Shown: positions 34,413 through 46,428, numbered from the stretch's first letter. The stretch: DNA of 64,000 nt from Misgurnus anguillicaudatus (GCF_027580225.2 NC_073361.2:32319501-32383500), one strand, 5' to 3'. Made by a program: numbers and translations. The notes: generated from the letters alone by a model not told the origin.

Positions 34413-35200
34413 CAGGGCCGTGCAGAGACAATTGGAGGGGCAGGTGCTCAAAGAATAAAAAGGGCACTTTGCTCGCTGATACGCAAGCACACAACTGAAA
34501 CAAATAATAAAGTAATACAGAATAGAAAGATGATTTTAAGTCTAACGTTTTTCTTTATTTTCCTTGCAAATAGAGTGAGACAGAAAAATCTATATAGACT
34601 GAGTTTTATATCTATATATTTATGCATTTGGCAGCCACTTTTATCCAAAACGACTTACAGTGCATTTCATTTTGTGTTTGTGTGTGTGAACAGTATGCAG
34701 TTTTAAAATTATATGATATTATTGCATTGTGACATTAAGATATTATTACGTTTACAGGCTTGTGTTTTTGTTGTCATATTTAAAATATAATTATATTCTA
34801 ATCCTGTTCGAAATTTGTATACAAAGAGAGTAGCCTACATATTTTAGCTTTTGAATCGTGTTTGTGTTGTGTTTTTGCACACTTTGATGCCTTGATGACA
34901 GGGCAATAAAATAATGACATTCATCTCTCCTTTCATTCATTTCATGAAGCCTCTAGTACTTTCTTTATTTTCAGGTAAACTAAAACTGGTTGCAAAGCTG
35001 GAGAGTTATTGACTGAGTTAATAATTTAGCACGAGTATGGCTATATTACCCAACATCAGCTCACATTGTCTTTTATCAAAGGCGAGTCCAGGAATCGTAA
35101 ATTCAATATGATACAAAAATTACCGTAGAGTTTTTTTACCGTATTCATCGGATCTTGCTCTTCCAACAACCTCCGCGTGACAGGTGGATGACATTAGAAC

Positions 35201-35524
35201 TGTCACGACAGGGTTGGAGAGACAGGACGCAAACGCAGAGTTCGAACCAATAAATAACATTTAATAATAAAACTGGAAACAAAACACGAGGAGTAAAATA
35301 ACAGGCATGTAAGTAACACAGGAACATCCAAAGTGAACAGGAACAGACATGGAAGTAATGACAATGACAATCTACCGGCAACCGGTGTGACAGAAACAAG
35401 GCATATAAATACAAAGACAATTAAACATAAGACAGGTGTGGTGTATTGGCTTAATGAGTCACTGAGAGTCCAGGTGAGACGGATCAGTGCAATACACAAA
35501 ACATGACACGGACTGGCCGTGACA
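35201..35524 (-). repeat. 3' LTR of the mini-LTR element
   Basis: It is nearly identical to the other LTR, including CAGGACGCAAACGCAGAGTT and a 3' CGTGACA. The one clear difference I noted is GACTGGCCGTG here against GACTAGCCGTG in the partner, which suggests recent insertion. Confidence 0.85.
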
Positions 35525-36099
35525 TAACCCCTCCCTCTACGAGTGGCTACCAGACACTCAAATAAACACAAAACAAAAACAAAGTCTGGTAGCAAGAGTC
35601 CAAGGGAGGGGTGGAGGGCTTGGGGACCCTGGCGAAGCCGGCAGCCGCCGGGACGAGACCTACAGGAACGGTTGGCCGGACTGCGCCAGGAAAACCGGAG
35701 CGATCGCTCCGAGAACCGAGGCAGACGAATTACCCCCCTCCTGGGAATTGTCGACGATCAGCTGCCCCCGGAAGTCATCTCCCATCCCCTCGCGGAAACG
35801 GAGACCCTCTCTCGGTAGCCACCCCGGGGAAATGATCGGGCGTGGTCCGTTCCGGATCCCCCTGCGAGCAGGATGGTGGTCCTCCGAGGGACCGTTGACG
35901 ATGACTCAACCGTTGGGGGACCGCCTGGGCCGATCCTCCTCCCGCATGCTCGCGGGAGCGAGCGATCGCTCACGGTGGTCACCAAGAGACATCGGGGCTG
36001 ATGGGGAATACACCCCGATGTCACTACTCCCCCTCGACGAAACTCCTGGGGGAGCCGCCCTCCGTGAACCCGCTGCGTCCAGTGCTGGCCGGTAGATTC

Positions 36100-36301
36100 T
36101 GTCACGACAGGGTTGGAGAGACAGGACGCAAACGCAGAGTTCGAACCAATAAATAACATTTAATAATAAAACTGGAAACAAAACACGAGGAGTAAAATAA
36201 CAGGCATGTAAGTAACACAGGAACATCCAAAGTGAACAGGAACAGACATGGAAGTAATGACAATGACAATCTACCGGCAACCGGTGTGACAGAAACAAGG
36301 C
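36100..36301 (-). repeat. 5' LTR, first part (interrupted)
   Basis: The LTR runs from TGTCACGACA at 36100 to AACAAGGC, where hAT B interrupts it. It resumes at 43682 and ends at 43803. The two parts total 324 bp, the same as the intact LTR. Confidence 0.85.
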
Positions 36302-36899
36302 CAGGCCCGCCTTAACCTAATGTGAGGCCCCGGGGCTAAGAGGTTTTGTAGGCCCCCCTTCCCCTCGATTTATAGTCTCTTTTTTAAGTGTATTATCTAG
36401 GTAATCTACATCACAAAATGCATTAGTTTCTTTCGAGACATACAACAGTGAGTTCCCTTTCAGTCGGTCACTACGACGTCACGTCGTGACCGACGAATTG
36501 GGAGCTCGCTTAGAGAGACCAATCTGCTTCGAATACTACTAAAACGCCAATGAACTTGGCATTGAGATATTTGCATAATGCTGGCGCCGCCCCGCCAGGT
36601 GCGTATATAAGGCGCACGTGCAAATAGGGAAATCAGCTTTTTTCGCTTCGAAAGCCGGCTTTATCTGACTGAGAAGCTACTCTCTGCTCTTCTGGGAACG
36701 GTTGCTGAAGTTGATTGACAAGCAGTACTAACACAGCGGACGCTCGCAGTATTCCACTGCTCTGCATATTTTTTGTTTTGAGTTTAGTGTGTGCGTTGCC
36801 TTTCCCTGTGCGCATCATCAGCTGAGCACCTAAAGAGTGATTTCCCTAAAAGAGTGATACGTGAGAGCTCTGTGTCTTTTTAAAGACAGCCACTCTCTC

Positions 36900-38900
36900 G
36901 TATATTCGGAGATCAGCGTCCTTTTCAGGATTGCTTTTCGTCCGTGCGATCTTGGATGTGAGAGGTATAAGGGTTCCAGTTACGGTCACGAGCGCTGTCT
37001 TCATGCTTGGGCATCAAGCACTCTGAGGCTGCGCTCGTGGAGAGTTTTTGTTCTCTCTGTGAGAGCATAACCCTCTTGGATTGCGGAGACGACTGACGTT
37101 TCTACGGGAATGCTGTCCGCGTCTTTGCAGTGCTGACACCGCCATGGTGCGGCTGTCAAGCGCTCGCATGACGCTCTTCGCATCACTACGCTGAGGAGGA
37201 CGGAGGATGCGTCCTCCACCTACGGCCTTTCATCCTCAGCCGGTTGAGGTTCCGGTGGAGACGGCAGAGTCGTGTTCTACGATGTCTGCCGAATCCATTG
37301 GACCTCCTTCTGGTCCCGTTCACTTCTGCAGCATCAGAGGGGTGTCCAATTTTCCTCCGAAGTGGAGTCGTTCCGGAGATGGCGGCCGTGCCCGCTCGAG
37401 CAGCGGTAACGGTAGAGTTGGAGGGGTTAACCCCTCTCCGCCCGAACCGTACCGCCCACGTGATTGGTATTTCGGAGCTGCTCGGGCCTCTCGGTCCTCT
37501 GCTCCTGTGCCTTTCTTTCCGACGGCACGAAGAGCTGACGTGGTTTGCGGCCATCCGGCCGTTCAGCTTCAGCTTTCACCCCTCACCTCCCTCACCAATG
37601 GAGCCGCTAAGGGCAGGGACCCTCCAGTGGAGCGGGGGGTTGCGATGCAGCTGCGTTCCTGGAGGGACCACCCAACCCTTCCCTCCCGTGTTTGTAGATA
37701 GTCGTCCGGTTACGGGCGCTGTCCGTCAGGCATGCGGAGAGGCGGCTTCAGCCCTGCACGCATTAACGTTGCTACGGGTTCACCAAGGATTTACGAGGGA
37801 AGCCGCGACCTTCAGTCGTGCGATGTTCACGACAGTGGTTCAAGATCGCCACCTTTGGCTGTGTCTGGCTGACGGACGCAGGCGAGAACAACTTCTTGAA
37901 TGCTCCTGTCTCACAGACCGGCCTCTTCGGCGAGGCCGTGGAGTCGTACAGCTCCGCTGCGCAGACTGAGGCGATCTCTGTGGTCATGCCCCGGCGAAGG
38001 AGAGCTGCCCTTGGTAAAAACCACCACGCCGGTTCCTCAGTCTGCCTCTCGCCGTCGGCGTCCTGCGGCGACCACCTCCGTTCCCCTCTTCGGACCCCAT
38101 CTCGGCAGCGCGGGGGAACCGGTCGTCAGCAGCTCGCCCCGCCCGCTTAGCCGCTTCCCGTGAGATCGGGAGTTTAAGTGGCCAGTAAGCGGGCGACCTG
38201 GATTGGCAGAGGATCACTCTTCAGGAGACGGTGATTCGCTCCTTCCCCCGATAGAGGGTCGGGTGGAAAATTCTTGGTTTGCATATGTTCCACCGGCTGT
38301 TTAGCCGGTGCCCACTAACCACACACAGAGTGCATTCCTCTTCCCTCTCCAGGTCTCCAGAGGATCGAGAGAGCCGTGAGCGGGCACACACCAGCTCACC
38401 CTACCTCTCCTCTATCGCCAGCGGGTGTTCTGAGGAGTCCGAGCCCTCCACTCAGGAGACCGGACCACCAGCAACCCCTTCGGTGTCTGCGTCCTCAGCT
38501 GAGGAGACCGGACGACCGTTTCCCTCAGCGGGCTCAGGTCAGTGTCACACACACACATACTGTGATGCTTATGCTGTCACGGCAGACGCACCGGCAGTCT
38601 CACCTGTCTCGCTTCGCTGCCCCACCGCGGGTACTTTGGTAGTGTCGTTAATTCTCCTCGTACGGTGCCTGGGTGCTTGGCTTCAGTTCCCAGCCCGTTT
38701 CGTTGGGTTTTACGCACGATCCGCCTCGGTTACGAAATACAATTACCGGCACAACCCCGAAATTCTCGGGCTTTCGTTTCACTATAGTGAAAGTATCCGA
38801 TGCACATGTACTGCGTGCATAAGTCGATGTCCTGCTGGCGAAGGATTATCGAGCCGGTCCCTCTTACCGAGATGATGATATGATGATAGGTTTTTCCAGC
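36900..38900 (+). pseudogene. DIRS gag remnant
   Basis: Near 37004-37070 the frame CLGIKHSEAALVE followed by C-x2-C matches the Cys motif of the DIRS copy at 34.3 kb. Downstream to about 38.9 kb the sequence is Ser/Pro/Arg-rich and is open only in short overlapping frames. It is best described as decayed gag. Confidence 0.5.
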
Positions 38901-38939
38901 CTTTATCTCATAGTACCCGAAAAACGCGGTGGGTTACGA

Positions 38940-40400
38940 TCGATTTGATTTACGCCCGGCTCTACGGAGGTGGTCTTTTTTGGATGATAACGCAGAGGCT
39001 CGTATTTCAATATTCAGATCGGTTGCAGCTTTAGACCTGTAAGACGTGTACTTTTGTGTCCATCTCCCCTCGCCTTAGACCGTTTTTTCGCTCTGCGTCG
39101 TGGGGTGGGCATATTAATATTAAGTACACCATTCGAGCTGTCTCTCTCTCTCCGTGTCTCCATGAAAGTGGTAGTCACGGCATTAAAATATCAGAGAGAG
39201 AGAGCGTTGTTCGCATTCTGCTTTATTTACGTTGACTTATAATAGCCCGTTCTTGGCAGACGTGCGCGAACACAGAGAGTTAATGCTTCGGCATCTCGCT
39301 CGTTTAAGTCATCAGGTCGACTGGGAAAGAGCAACTTTGCCCCGTGCAGAGGATCCTTTTTCTCAGTATGGAATTAGACTCGATCAACTAATTGGCGTGT
39401 TTTACAAGAGCGCGCAACTAGTCAGTTCTGACTTGCCTCGGTTTAATTCGAGGGAAGTACGCGGTCCCTCTGATACAATTTCAGAAGCTCCTGGACATAT
39501 GACAGCATGCTGCAGCCGTGACACTGTTCGAGCTGCGTCATATGAGACCGCTTCAGTTTGGCTTTACGATCGAGTCTCGAGGAGAGCGTGGCGCACCGGC
39601 ATACATTGTGTAAACACTACACCTGCGTGTCATTTAAATTTCCCCGTAGTAGACCCAGCATTTCTGATAGAACAAGATATGCCTCTGAGGGGTCTCCTGG
39701 CATTCTGTAGCATGCGATGCCCTAAGCACGGGATGTTCAGCCACGTATGACGGGCTTGCAGTCTGGGGTGTGCATAGCACCCCAACTGCCGCGAGCGGTG
39801 CGCTGTATATCTGGGACTTGTACGCTCCGCTATGGAGATGCGAGGGAAGGATGTATTTGTCGACACCGATAACTTTGCGACTGTTGCGTTATTTACCGTT
39901 AAGGCGGTTTTGCGCTCTCGTCACCTGTCGCATCTCGCTCGTCATCTCCTCTTTTGGAGTCAGAAGCATCTGAGGTCCCTTCGTGCCATTTACATCCCGG
40001 GATCGCTCAATACAGCGGTACGCGCTTCCGAGCTGCGCCCCCGGCGAATGGCGACTCCACCCCCAGACGGTCCAGCTAATTTGGAAGAAGTTCGGTTGTG
40101 CGTAGATAGATCTGTTTGCGTCGCCGGACGATACCCACTGTCGCCTTTTTTTTCACTAACCGAGGGCAGCCTCGGCGTGGATGCGTTGGCACACAGCTGA
40201 CCGCGGGGGGTGCGTAAATACGCATTCCTTCCAGTGAGCTTTATTGCGCAGACACTGTGCAAAGTCAGGCAGGACGAGGAGAGCCTTTTATTAATCGTCC
40301 GTACTGGACGACCAAGAATTGGTTTCATAGTTAATGCTCCTCGCGACAGCCCTCCCTGGCCGATTCCCCTGAGGAAGGACTTTCTTTCTTAGGAAGGGGC
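38940..40400 (+). pseudogene. DIRS reverse transcriptase and RNase H remnant
   Basis: About 39020-39060 gives LDL-stop-DVYF where active copies have LDLKDAYF. At about 39220 the catalytic YLDD box has become YLR-stop. From 39232 the thumb/connection is readable (VREHRELMLRHLARLSHQVD and RRAWRTG), then RNase H with VFVDTDNFATVA, SRHLSHLARHLLFWSQ and LRSLRAIYIPG (39832-40020). ALAHS near 40190 and VRKYAFLPVSFIAQTLCKVR just after belong to the conserved pol tail. Order and content are typical of fish DIRS, but the enzyme is dead. Confidence 0.7.
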
Positions 40401-40839
40401 ACATTTGGCACTCGCGCCCCGACCTGTGGATATCCATGTACGGTCGTTGAGCGCGCGCAAGGTTTAGGTGATTTATCGCAAGCGGTATCTAACACCATCG
40501 ACGCGGTTCGAGCACCGTCCACAGGACGGGCTTACGCGCTTAATGAAACCTTTTCGTCACCCGGTGCTCTTCGCAACGCGAGGACCCAGAGAATGCCCTT
40601 TACCATTATGCTTTATATCTTTAACATGGGTTAGATGGTAGGCTGTCCCTCCGCCATTAAAATTGATATCGCCGCTATTTCTGCTCTTCACTCACTTATC
40701 TACGGCAGATCAGTTGGCCAGCATGATTTAATTATTACATTTTAAAGAGGCGCTCGCGGGCTAAAACCCTCGCGCCCTCCCTCTTTTTTCCTGAGACCTG
40801 TCCATGGTGCTGAAGCCCTCAGGTCTCCGATTTAGCCTT

Positions 40840-41502
40840 TGCAGTTTGCGAGTCTGAAGTTTTTATCAATGAAAGCTCTGACCCTGCTAGCATTGGCCTC
40901 CATGAAGAGAGTAGGAGATTTACATGCATTCTCTGTTGACGATTCGTGCTTTTAGTTTGGTCCTGCTGTCTCACTGAAGACCCAGACCAGGCTACGTGCC
41001 CAAAGTTCCCACCACTCCCTTCAGAGATAAGGTGGTGAGCTTGCAAGCGTTGCCTTTGGAGCAGGCAAACCCAACCGAGGCTTTGTTGTGCCCCGTACGC
41101 GCACTGCGATTCTACGTGGTCCGCACGCAAAGCTTCAGGACCTCAGACCAGCTCTTTGTTTGTTATGGTGGCCAGCAGAAAGGGAAAGCTGTCACTAAGC
41201 AGAGGATGTCTCATTGGATAGTTGATACTATCGCCCTGGCTTACAATTTGCAGGGCATTCCTTGCCCCTCTAATTTGAGAGCGCACTCCACTCGGAGTGT
41301 TGCCTCATCTTGGGCATTAGCTCGTGGTTCCTCGCTAACAGACATCTGTAGAGCTGCTGGTTGGGCGACACCTAATACGTTCATTAGATTCTACAATGTT
41401 CGTATCGAGCCTGTATCCTCTCGTGTTCTGTCCTCACCAGGGAGGACACGGAGAGCAGACTCGCAAGTCGGCTTGCAGCCTCCGACTGAGGCTCCAAATT
41501 GA
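40840..41502 (+). pseudogene. DIRS tyrosine recombinase remnant
   Basis: The frame 40996-41502 carries PKVPTTPFRDKVVSLQALPL, LLCPVRALRFYV, then RAHSTRSVASSWA (the HxxR catalytic block) and a terminal FIRFYN with the candidate nucleophile Tyr. Together these identify a phage-integrase-like tyrosine recombinase of DIRS type, which inserts the cDNA circle. The N-terminal part before 40996 has stops, so the gene is incomplete although the catalytic half is open. Confidence 0.75.
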
Positions 41503-41994
41503 GTTTTCAGTATGGAAGGCTAACAGAGCAAAAATGCGTAATGGTTTGATTTGCTCCCTCCACTGCCTTGACAGCCTTTGTTGCGGAGCATTGGCTGTCA
41601 GCCTTTCACTAGTTGTATTCTTACGAACCTACGTGTTTGGCCAGGGCCCCACATTGTGTCCCAACGGGTTCCTTTGTGAGTATTATTCCGTGGGGTTAAT
41701 CCTACCAGCCCACGTTTCCCTTAGCAGAGCACTGCTTTGCTTACACAGCCACGGCTGTCATTTACCTCAACTACGGTTGACTTTCGCCCACCAATAGCCC
41801 TTAACGGGGCGGTGGCTTCCGCAGCGTCCCTATACCGCTCAGATAGGGCGCTTCCCAGTCGCTGGCACTACTGTGGGTTAAAGGAACATCTAGTGCCCGG
41901 CCTTCTGCCTTAAAACCTAATTCTCCTATCCTTAAGTGGAACCGGAGGGCTTTATGCAGACACTGGAAGAGGTCAGCCCCTAGTGGCGTTTTAG

Positions 41995-42389
41995 TAGGGT
42001 TTCCCAATTCGTCGGTCACGACGTGACGTCGTAGTGACCGACTGAAAGGGAACGTCTCGGTTACGGATGTAACCCTCGTTCCCTGAAGGAGGGAACGGAG
42101 ACGTCACGTCCCGTCGCCACAGGTGCTGCCACCTGCTGTTTAGGCCGGTCACCTTCCGGCTTTCTCAGCGAACAGAAGCTGATTTCCCTATTTGCACGTG
42201 CGCCTTATATACGCACCTGGCGGGGCGGCGCCAGCATTATGCAAATATCTCAATGCCAAGTTCATTGGCGTTTTAGTAGTATTCGAAGCAGATTGGTCTC
42301 TCTAAGCGAGCTCCCAATTCGTCGGTCACGACGTGACGTCTCCGTTCCCTCCTTCAGGGAACGAGGGTTACATCCGTAACCGAGACGTT
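41995..42389 (+). repeat. DIRS internal complementary region and right terminal repeat (copy 2)
   Basis: TCACGACGTGACGTCGTAGT through ACTGAAAGGGAAC is the complement of the left end. Next to it, GTCTCGGTTACGGATGTAAC and on to about 42108 is the complement of the last 60 bases of the element. The right terminal repeat then runs to 42389. Confidence 0.8.
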
Positions 42390-42655
42390 TTCCCTCTTTG
42401 AGCCAGAAAACACCATAATATTGTTATTAACATATCACTGAGTCCACTTGAGCATAAACACAAGACACTTTATTTAACAACCACACACAGCAACTTGTGA
42501 TGATAATAAAACCAAAATGTGTGAAAGTTTATATGTTTATAAGCTTTATGTTTATATAGTTTTTGGAATATAATTTGCAGAAAATTGCCACTCACTAACT
42601 AAATGCTCACCACAGTTTTAAACATATAATAAGTTAAAGTTAGTTTTAAAGTGAA

Positions 42656-42806
42656 AATGCATTAATGATAACAAAAGATAAGTCTTTATAGACAGAATCT
42701 TGTTAAATGCATTAATGATAACAAAAGATAAGTCTTTATAGACAGAATCTTGTTAAATGCATTAATGATAACAAAAGATAAGTCTTTATAGACAGAATCT
42801 TGTTTT
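42656..42806. repeat. Tandem array, 50-bp unit, about three copies
   Basis: The unit beginning ATTAATGATAACAAAAGATA starts at 42661, 42711 and 42761 with no visible differences between copies, which suggests a recent expansion or slippage. It lies in hAT B. Confidence 0.9.
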
Positions 42807-43307
42807 TTAATCAGTTATTTATTTTGTAGGCTACTGAAGATATAGTAGGCTATGCATTGTATTTAGTATGTAGGCATACATAAGCATGTAAAACGACCAA
42901 GTATGAATATGCACAAGACAGACAGGGAACATACCTGTATATAAGATCTTTAGATAATGAGATTATAATGGTGCTATCAGGGGATGATCATTTGAGATGG
43001 TCTTGTCGCTCTTTACTTTCTTAGACTTGCACCTTTACCGTTGCGTCTCTTTCTCGTCTTTCTACCAACAGATGTGTGTACTGTGAGCTGACGTCGCGTC
43101 AAACTACATCGTTCCAGCTGCGCACGCGTCACTGATATAAACGCGAGTAAACTTAAACTTTATAACAACTAACAGCATTATGTGCGGGAACTCCTTTCTT
43201 AAATTAGCGGCACAGTTTCTTGCACGGGTCAGAGACTTCTGCATGCCAGAGACTCAGACAGCTGCACAAGCACAGAGAAAGCGAACGAGCGAGCGCGCGC
43301 ACGAAAG

Positions 43308-43325
43308 AGAGAGAGAGAGAGAGAG
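43308..43325. repeat. GA microsatellite
   Basis: This is a run of about nine GA dinucleotides after a CGAGCGAGCGCGCGC block, in the right part of hAT B. Confidence 0.8.
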
Positions 43326-44540
43326 CTGCACCTCACTAGTGCATTATGAAATTTCAGAAATTACTCTTTCATTTGTTGGTGGATTATTTCCCGTTTCTCT
43401 GTCACGTGCAGGAATGTCAAGTTGACAACGCGCACTTAATAACATTACGCGGAATAAAAAATATGTTACGTCTGACATTTTAATTCACGTTAAGTTACAA
43501 CGGACCAATCAGCAGCCATGTAACGTGCAATTAGAGTGATTGACAGAAAACCCGACAAGTTACAAAACAATATGACATTTTCAGCTCGTCATGAACGCAA
43601 ACTTGGGAGGCCCTTGAACTTGGGAGGCCCCTGGGCTTCAGCCCAGGTAAGCCCGTGCATTAAGGCGGCCTTGAACAAGGCATATAAATACAAAGACAAT
43701 TAAACATAAGACAGGTGTGGTGTATTGGCTTAATGAGTCAATGAGAGTCCAGGTGAGACGGATCAGTGCAATACACAAAACATGACACGGACTAGCCGTG
43801 ACAAGAACAGCTCGAGAGCAATTTGAAATCAAACTCCTCCGTATGATTTCCCGAATATTTCTCGCGGTACTTTGATGTCATGTGCGTTTCGGTTCTTGCA
43901 TTGCTGCGTGAAGTTGAGCACACCTAAAAACTCGAGACAGCTACCTGTGTGAACTCCCGGCAGAAAACGTCCCTGCCTTTGCTTCATCCATTGTTTTTTT
44001 ATATGGGAAGAATGTTTTCTTTTCAGCGTGAGAAATGCAAGGTGTGGCGAGTAAACTGGCTGAAATGTGTGTGTCTCCCGCCGAATGCGTGAGACTTGAG
44101 AGCCCTGTTTGCATCTAACGTTCTAGAGATGTTAATACACACAGACAGCAATAAACAAAAGCTGTGCATGCTCTCGTCACGTTGTTCTTGTAAAATAATA
44201 ACAATATAACAAGCATCGCTTCGGTTCAATGCCGGCTCGAGGGGGATCCTCCCTCTACTGCGCACCGTGTCGTGCATGTGTGGGCGCTGCTAGCGGTGTG
44301 AGCTAGCTAGTGATCGTCCCTAAAGAGATTGTCCAATGAAAGGTCAATACGTCATCATGTGACTAATTTTATTTGCGTCTAAATTATTTTTTATTAATTT
44401 TACTAATAGTTAGATTGGGCAGGCCTTCACAAAAGGGCATTTAATTACAAAAAAAAATGCCTTGACAAAAAGGGCACTTTGGTCATCCAGGGGTAAAGGG
44501 GCAGGTTCTTGGGCACCACCCCCCCCCCTGCACGTGCCTG

Positions 44541-45061
44541 ATTGTGACTATCCTTAGGACCCATACATTTGCTGCATCCAGAACGACACAGACAAAATGA
44601 CATCTTAAAAAAGACGCACTTCACTGTGACACCAGAGAATGGCTGTCTTGAAAAAGACACAAATTTCATTTCTCTTTAGCTGTGCTGAGTTGATGAAGCA
44701 CACAGGGGGGAGGCAACGCACACACTTAAACTCAAGTTCAAAACTGAGAGTTGGAAATCTGCAAGCTTCCACTGCAAAGTGCTGAGCGGCTGTCAACTAC
44801 GAGCAAGCGGCGTCTTCTCAAGCAGGTAAGGAGAGCTTCTCAATGGCAGTTGATCTGCCGGCTTTCAAAGCGAAAAGAGTGATTTTGTATTGCACCTGCC
44901 TCTCATTAAACACTCACCCGGCAGGGCAGTGCCGGCAGATGCAAATAACTGCATGCAAAGTTCATTGGTGTTTTAGTTTCTCGAGGTAGATCGGTCCCGT
45001 GAAGTGCGTTCCCAGTTCGTCAGTCATGATGTAATGACGTAGTGACCGTCTGAAAGGGCAC
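44541..45061 (-). repeat. Left terminal repeat and gag start of DIRS copy 3
   Basis: On the minus strand from 45061 the sequence aligns by eye with the left end of DIRS copy 2: TGACGTAGTGACC was GTCACTACGACGTCA there, then CCAATGAACTTTGCATGCAG, GCCGGCTTTCAAAGCGAAAA and on to the gag start. It stops at the hAT A duplication. Confidence 0.7.
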
Positions 45062-46428
45062 ATTGTATGATCTGTGAGTTTTGTGTCACAGTGAACCACT
45101 ATTAACTCATTCCACACTCGCCTTATTTTGAAAAGTTACCCCCCAGCATTTTTTCACAAGTTTCAAAAAAAAAAATCAATGAAAATTTCTTCTAAAAATA
45201 TTTAAACATACAAAAATATCAAATGAAAGAACAGACCATCTGCTTTCAAACAACAATATACAAACAAACAAAAACTGGGAAAAAAATTCATCCTATCTAT
45301 ACTTTTTTCTCTGCTTAGCCCCCCTAAAATGAAAATCCTAGAATCGACCCTGCAATACACTAAGTCAGACCAGTCTGAAGGTCTTTGCAAAGTTTGGCTG
45401 TAGCATGAAAGCTATAGGAGGAGTTAAGAGTCAGTGTATAAGTGCAACATCAGTATGTTGACTTTCTCAGGTTAACATAACAACACAGAGATCACTTTTA
45501 ACATCATGCTAGAGAAAAAAAATATTTTTTTATTATAAATTTAGTGACGAAATATTTAAGTGTTTCCTTCATTTTAATCTTATTTCTACGCTTAGTACAG
45601 TTCATTATGATTGCACAGAATTTTCAGCAAACGAAATTATTCAGCCAAAATACCTGTAGCAAAAAACTCATTATCGGTGTTCAGCCGAAAAAGTGAAAAG
45701 GTAAATAAATTTTACAGAATAATGAAGCCTTTGATTGTACGCATCTTGTGAGAATGGGTTGCAATTTAAATAGCATCCAGCAGCAAATAAGTATTTTAAA
45801 GTGTCCAGGAAAGATGCAAAAACACAGAGCACTGAGAAAGACACAGGGGAACGAGAGAATTTAGCTCTCTACTGCAGCAACTGCAATATGAAATAAAAAC
45901 TTCCTAAAACCAGTAAATTCCTACAATGACAAACATGCTTTATTTTCTCGATATTAAACGAGAAATGAGATATTTATTAACAATAAGTTTCTGTTAGACT
46001 GATTTTTTCTCTGTCATCTATAGACCCTTTTACAGCCCACATGATTAAAGAGTTGCGCGTGCATTTTTGTAACGGAAGTGGTGTTGTTCTCCAGTGGTTC
46101 GTCATCATGAGTTTCTTAAGGCAGAGTAATGAATAGGTTTTTTTGCATTTGCTGTGGGAATAGATGTAATTGGAAAAGTTTTAACAAGTTTATAGCTATC
46201 TGATCATATAAGTAACCAGGTGTAAAAGGTCCTATAAAAACTGATGGAGTGTTAAAAAAACATTGTTAAATAATGTGAAATAAATATAGTAAAATTACAT
46301 TTTGAATGTAACTTGTGCAATGGTGAGAAAATAGGAAAAATAATTAGGAAAATGAAAAATAAATAAAATCATTTGGTTAGACTGTGTTCGGGTAAGTTTT
46401 TCATTTTATTCTGCTTTGGCTAAGAATT
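45062..46428. other. Non-coding repeat-derived DNA
   Basis: A hAT-like right terminus (AATCCTAGAATCGACCCTG) lies at about 45334-45352. Its left partner is not found. No gene is visible. Confidence 0.35.

Larger units (their letters stand above)
36452..42389 (+). mobile_element. DIRS retrotransposon (copy 2), full length but inactive
   Basis: This 5.9-kb element begins GTTCCCTTTCAGTCGG and ends GAGACGTT. The left block from GTCGTGACCGACGAATTGGG through TATTTGCATAATGC and TATATAAGGC is the reverse complement of the right block at about 42180-42340. Near 42003-42108 lie the complements of both ends, side by side. In order the plus strand holds gag, reverse transcriptase/RNase H and tyrosine recombinase remnants, all with stops or frame changes. 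No target duplication is expected for a tyrosine recombinase element, and none is seen. Confidence 0.85.
36302..43673. mobile_element. hAT element B, inserted in the LTR
   Basis: The ends CAGGCCCGCCTTAA and (read inward from the right) CAAGGCCGCCTTAA are inverted repeats. The exact 8-bp duplication AACAAGGC flanks it (36294-36301 and 43674-43681). Its own sequence (36302-36451 and 42390-43673) lacks a transposase. It contains the DIRS copy 2, a 50-bp tandem array and a GA microsatellite. Confidence 0.85.
35201..43803 (-). mobile_element. Internally deleted Ty3/gypsy-type LTR retrotransposon
   Basis: Two LTRs of 324 bp (35201-35524, and 36100-36301 plus 43682-43803 split by hAT B) begin TGTCACG and end CGTGACA. 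The 5-bp duplication AGAAC lies outside both (35196-35200 and 43804-43808). Only 575 bp separate them. On the minus strand a purine-rich AGAGGGAGGGGTTA lies just before the left LTR, as a polypurine tract should, so transcription runs right to left. No protein domain remains. It is a TRIM-like derivative. The GC-rich interior open frames are not genes. Confidence 0.85.
34413..44540. mobile_element. hAT element A (10 kb with nested inserts)
   Basis: The ends CAGGGCCGTGCAG and (read inward from the right) CAGGCACGTGCAG are inverted repeats. ATTGTGAC occurs at 34405-34412 and 44541-44548, an exact 8-bp duplication in the DIRS gag sequence. Its own DNA (34413-35200 and 43804-44540) has no transposase, so it was a non-autonomous element of about 1.5 kb before the mini-LTR element entered. 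A fish-repeat block GACTTACAGTGCATTT lies near 34650. Confidence 0.8.
33010..45061 (-). mobile_element. DIRS derivative (copy 3), minus strand, split by nested insertions
   Basis: Segments 44541-45061 and 33010-34412 form one minus-strand DIRS copy. The first holds the left terminal repeat and the start of gag. The second holds the rest of a gag Cys motif, then jumps to the 3' part of pol and the beginning of the tyrosine recombinase (MPKVPTTP at about 33048). It had therefore lost most of gag and reverse transcriptase before the hAT at 34413-44540 landed in it. A Mutator-like MITE also sits in it at 33062. Confidence 0.7.

Noticed and set aside
35543..36298. Several overlapping GC-rich frames of 90-130 codons
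   Set aside because: They cover the interior and LTR of the mini-LTR element on both strands, without domains, and run into the LTR.
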